From contig SKTQ01000211.1 in the NCBI GenBank assembly GCA_007122505.1, positions 1-23,306 on the forward strand: a stretch of 23,306 nucleotides of DNA. Direction: 5' to 3'. Source of the DNA: Bacteroidales bacterium (GTDB taxonomy: Bacteria > Bacteroidota > Bacteroidia > Bacteroidales > UBA7960). This document shows, one piece after another, positions 21,871 to 23,306 of the stretch. A program made the position numbers and the translations under genes. Each line of letters opens with the position of its first letter. The stretch's first letter is position 1. The notes beneath the pieces were generated by a model. The model worked only from the letters and a program-made list of their open reading frames with translations, did not search any database and was not told the origin of the DNA.

Positions 21871-23306
21871 ATGGCAAAAGTCAAGAAATTAAAGAAATAC
21901 GTGGTAATTTCAAGAATCCTGGTATTGATCATTGTGATTGCCGCCATCATAATACTGATGAATATGCGAAAAACAGGCTACGACCTTGGTGAACTTCCTC
22001 CACGTTTTATGCATGAGCATGTGGTTTCAGGTTTTGATCATGATGTTTTTGAAGCGCGCAGAAAAAACATACTGGCATCTGTGGAGGATGCAGACCTGAT
22101 TATTATTTCTTCCGCCGCGCGTCAGGATTTTCGCTACGTCACCGGTTTCCCTGAACGGCAGGGTATTGCGGTGATCACTCCCGGTCAGGATATTCAATAC
22201 CGATTGTTTGTTACTCCTTGGGAGATATATACTGTGATGTGGACAGGTGAGGTATATGGTCTCGAAGGTGCTGTGGAAAAATTTGGTGCGGATAAGGCAC
22301 ACGCTCTTGAAAGCTTTGAGGAAATGCTTCCAGGTCTGTTGGAAGGCAAAAACAATATTTACCTCCATGATCAGGACAACAATATCAGGAACCTGGTCAG
22401 ACAGTCGATGGACAAAACCGGCAGTCGTGCAGAAATCAGGGAACTGGCACCCATTCTGCATGAGCACCGGGTGTTTAAGGATGAATGGGAAATTGCCCAG
22501 CTCAAACAGGCAGCCGACGTTACCGTTAAGGCCCACAAGTTTGCCATGGAAACCGTGAGGGCAGGGTTAAAGGAATATGAAGTACAGGCCAAAGTTGAAT
22601 ATGTTTTCCGCATGAATGGCCTGGGCGTCGGCTTTCCCTCTATCATTGGGTCGGGGCCTAACAGTTGCCTGCTGCACCACACCCGCAACGACCGCCAAAT
22701 GCAGGACGGTGACCTGCTATTGATAGACATTGGTGCATCCAGCCTGGGTGGATATACAGCCGATGTAACACGTACCATACCTGTAAACGGCCGGTTTAGC
22801 CCGGAACAAAAAACGATCTATGAACTGGTGCTGAAAGCCAGCGACAAAGCGCTCACAAAAATGAAGCCCGGTTACAAAATGCTTGACAGTCACCATCTCG
22901 CTATGGAAGTCTTGGTGAATGGCTTGTATGACCTGGGGCTCATACCAGATACTACATCCTGGTGGCAGAAACGGTTCTATATCCAGCACCGCATCAACCA
23001 TTACATCGGCCTCCAGGTACATGATGTGGGTGACTACGGATTTGATACACAAAACCGCAACGAACACATACTGACACCCGAAATCAGGGGCAGGGAAGTC
23101 AAACCCGGTATGGTGATGACCAATGAGCCCGGTCTGTATTTTATGGTAGGACTTCTGGACGGTATCCATGAGATGTTTGGACATCTGGCTTCACCCGAAG
23201 AGCTGGATGCTTTCGTGGAACAAGTTCGACCGATCTACGAAAAATACGAAGGCATTGGCGTGCGTATTGAAGATGACATCCTGATTACGGAGGACGGCTA
23301 TATCAA
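21871..23306 (+). CDS. pepP: Aminopeptidase P (Xaa-Pro, M24), membrane-anchored, 3' end missing
   Basis: The frame is open from ATG 21871 to the window end, 478 codons. A basic N-terminus (K-V-K-K-L-K-K) leads to one hydrophobic helix (about 11-30), a likely signal anchor. Then come the aminopeptidase P N-terminal domain (about 56-200) and the pita-bread M24 domain. All five metal ligands are seen: D286 and D298 (D-I-G-A through T-A-D-V-T-R-T), H384 (Q-V-H-D-V-G), E419 (T-N-E-P-G) and E467 (V-R-I-E-D-D). It would remove N-terminal residues before proline, using two manganese ions. Comparison with E. coli PepP suggests only a few tens of residues are lost beyond the window. The anchor is unlike cytosolic PepP and points to a periplasmic catalytic domain. 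The gene is divergent from the prolyl-tRNA editing gene. Confidence 0.93.
   Translation, partial: MAKVKKLKKYVVISRILVLIIVIAAIIILMNMRKTGYDLGELPPRFMHEHVVSGFDHDVFEARRKNILASVEDADLIIISSAARQDFRYVTGFPERQGIAVITPGQDIQYRLFVTPWEIYTVMWTGEVYGLEGAVEKFGADKAHALESFEEMLPGLLEGKNNIYLHDQDNNIRNLVRQSMDKTGSRAEIRELAPILHEHRVFKDEWEIAQLKQAADVTVKAHKFAMETVRAGLKEYEVQAKVEYVFRMNGLGVGFPSIIGSGPNSCLLHHTRNDRQMQDGDLLLIDIGASSLGGYTADVTRTIPVNGRFSPEQKTIYELVLKASDKALTKMKPGYKMLDSHHLAMEVLVNGLYDLGLIPDTTSWWQKRFYIQHRINHYIGLQVHDVGDYGFDTQNRNEHILTPEIRGREVKPGMVMTNEPGLYFMVGLLDGIHEMFGHLASPEELDAFVEQVRPIYEKYEGIGVRIEDDILITEDGYI

Noticed and set aside
22027..22536. 169-aa minus-strand ORF in the aminopeptidase region
   Set aside because: The plus strand here encodes a clear aminopeptidase P that is open to the window end, so the minus frame is a shadow.

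Overview
This window looks like chromosomal DNA from a member of the Bacteroidota, probably close to Bacteroidales/Marinilabiliales. The grounds are a secreted protein with a type IX secretion (T9SS) C-terminal sorting domain, an OmpA-family protein with the TPR/propeller/regulatory-domain/OmpA architecture of PorE, the gene order purM-prfA-pyrF, promoter elements of the TAnnTTTG type and generally weak Shine-Dalgarno sequences. The lineage below phylum is inference. Most of the window is housekeeping and metabolic DNA. No CRISPR array, prophage, insertion sequence, rRNA or tRNA was seen.

Layout. (1) 1-942: a RelE/ParE-type toxin gene whose antitoxin must lie just outside the window, then a 628-base gene-poor stretch with two perfect 44-base direct repeats bracketing a block of small GC-rich palindromes. 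(2) 943-7832, all on the minus strand: tatA-like, PorE-like OmpA gene, purM, prfA, pyrF and a UbiA-type prenyltransferase. They are closely spaced and one pair overlaps by ATGA, so they may form a single transcription unit read from a promoter near 7855. (3) 8051-11565, plus strand: an SLC45/GPH-like MFS transporter and the ribosomal GTPase typA. (4) 11649-14408, minus strand: an oxidative-stress pair, katG preceded by a PerR-like Fur-family repressor, with a perfect 21-base palindrome just upstream of the repressor start. (5) 14409-15070: an AT-rich regulatory region with a cluster of AATTGC half-sites, two tiny ORFs chained by ATGA overlaps into a 97-aa secreted protein of unknown function, and a strong terminator. 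(6) 15086-17380, minus strand: a large FG-GAP/InlB-repeat T9SS cargo protein. (7) 17623-21222, plus strand: an oadG-oadA-oadB operon for a biotin-dependent, sodium-translocating decarboxylase, with an unusual carboxyltransferase active site. (8) 21272-23306: divergent genes for a YbaK/ProX-type prolyl-tRNA editing protein (minus) and a membrane-anchored aminopeptidase P (plus, cut off by the window end).

How the parts work together. The PorE-like protein and the T9SS cargo point to an active type IX export pathway. The Fur-like regulator, its palindrome and katG form a self-contained peroxide response. The Oad operon would couple decarboxylation of a 3- or 4-carbon acid to sodium export, as in fermentative Bacteroidota.

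The observations that depart most from the ordinary are the chained mini-ORFs with the AATTGC cluster at 14496-14686, the cysteine-poor PerR-like regulator with its palindrome, the atypical OadA active site, and the repeat-flanked palindrome block at 496-823. I saw nothing that clearly amounts to a new defence or mobile system.
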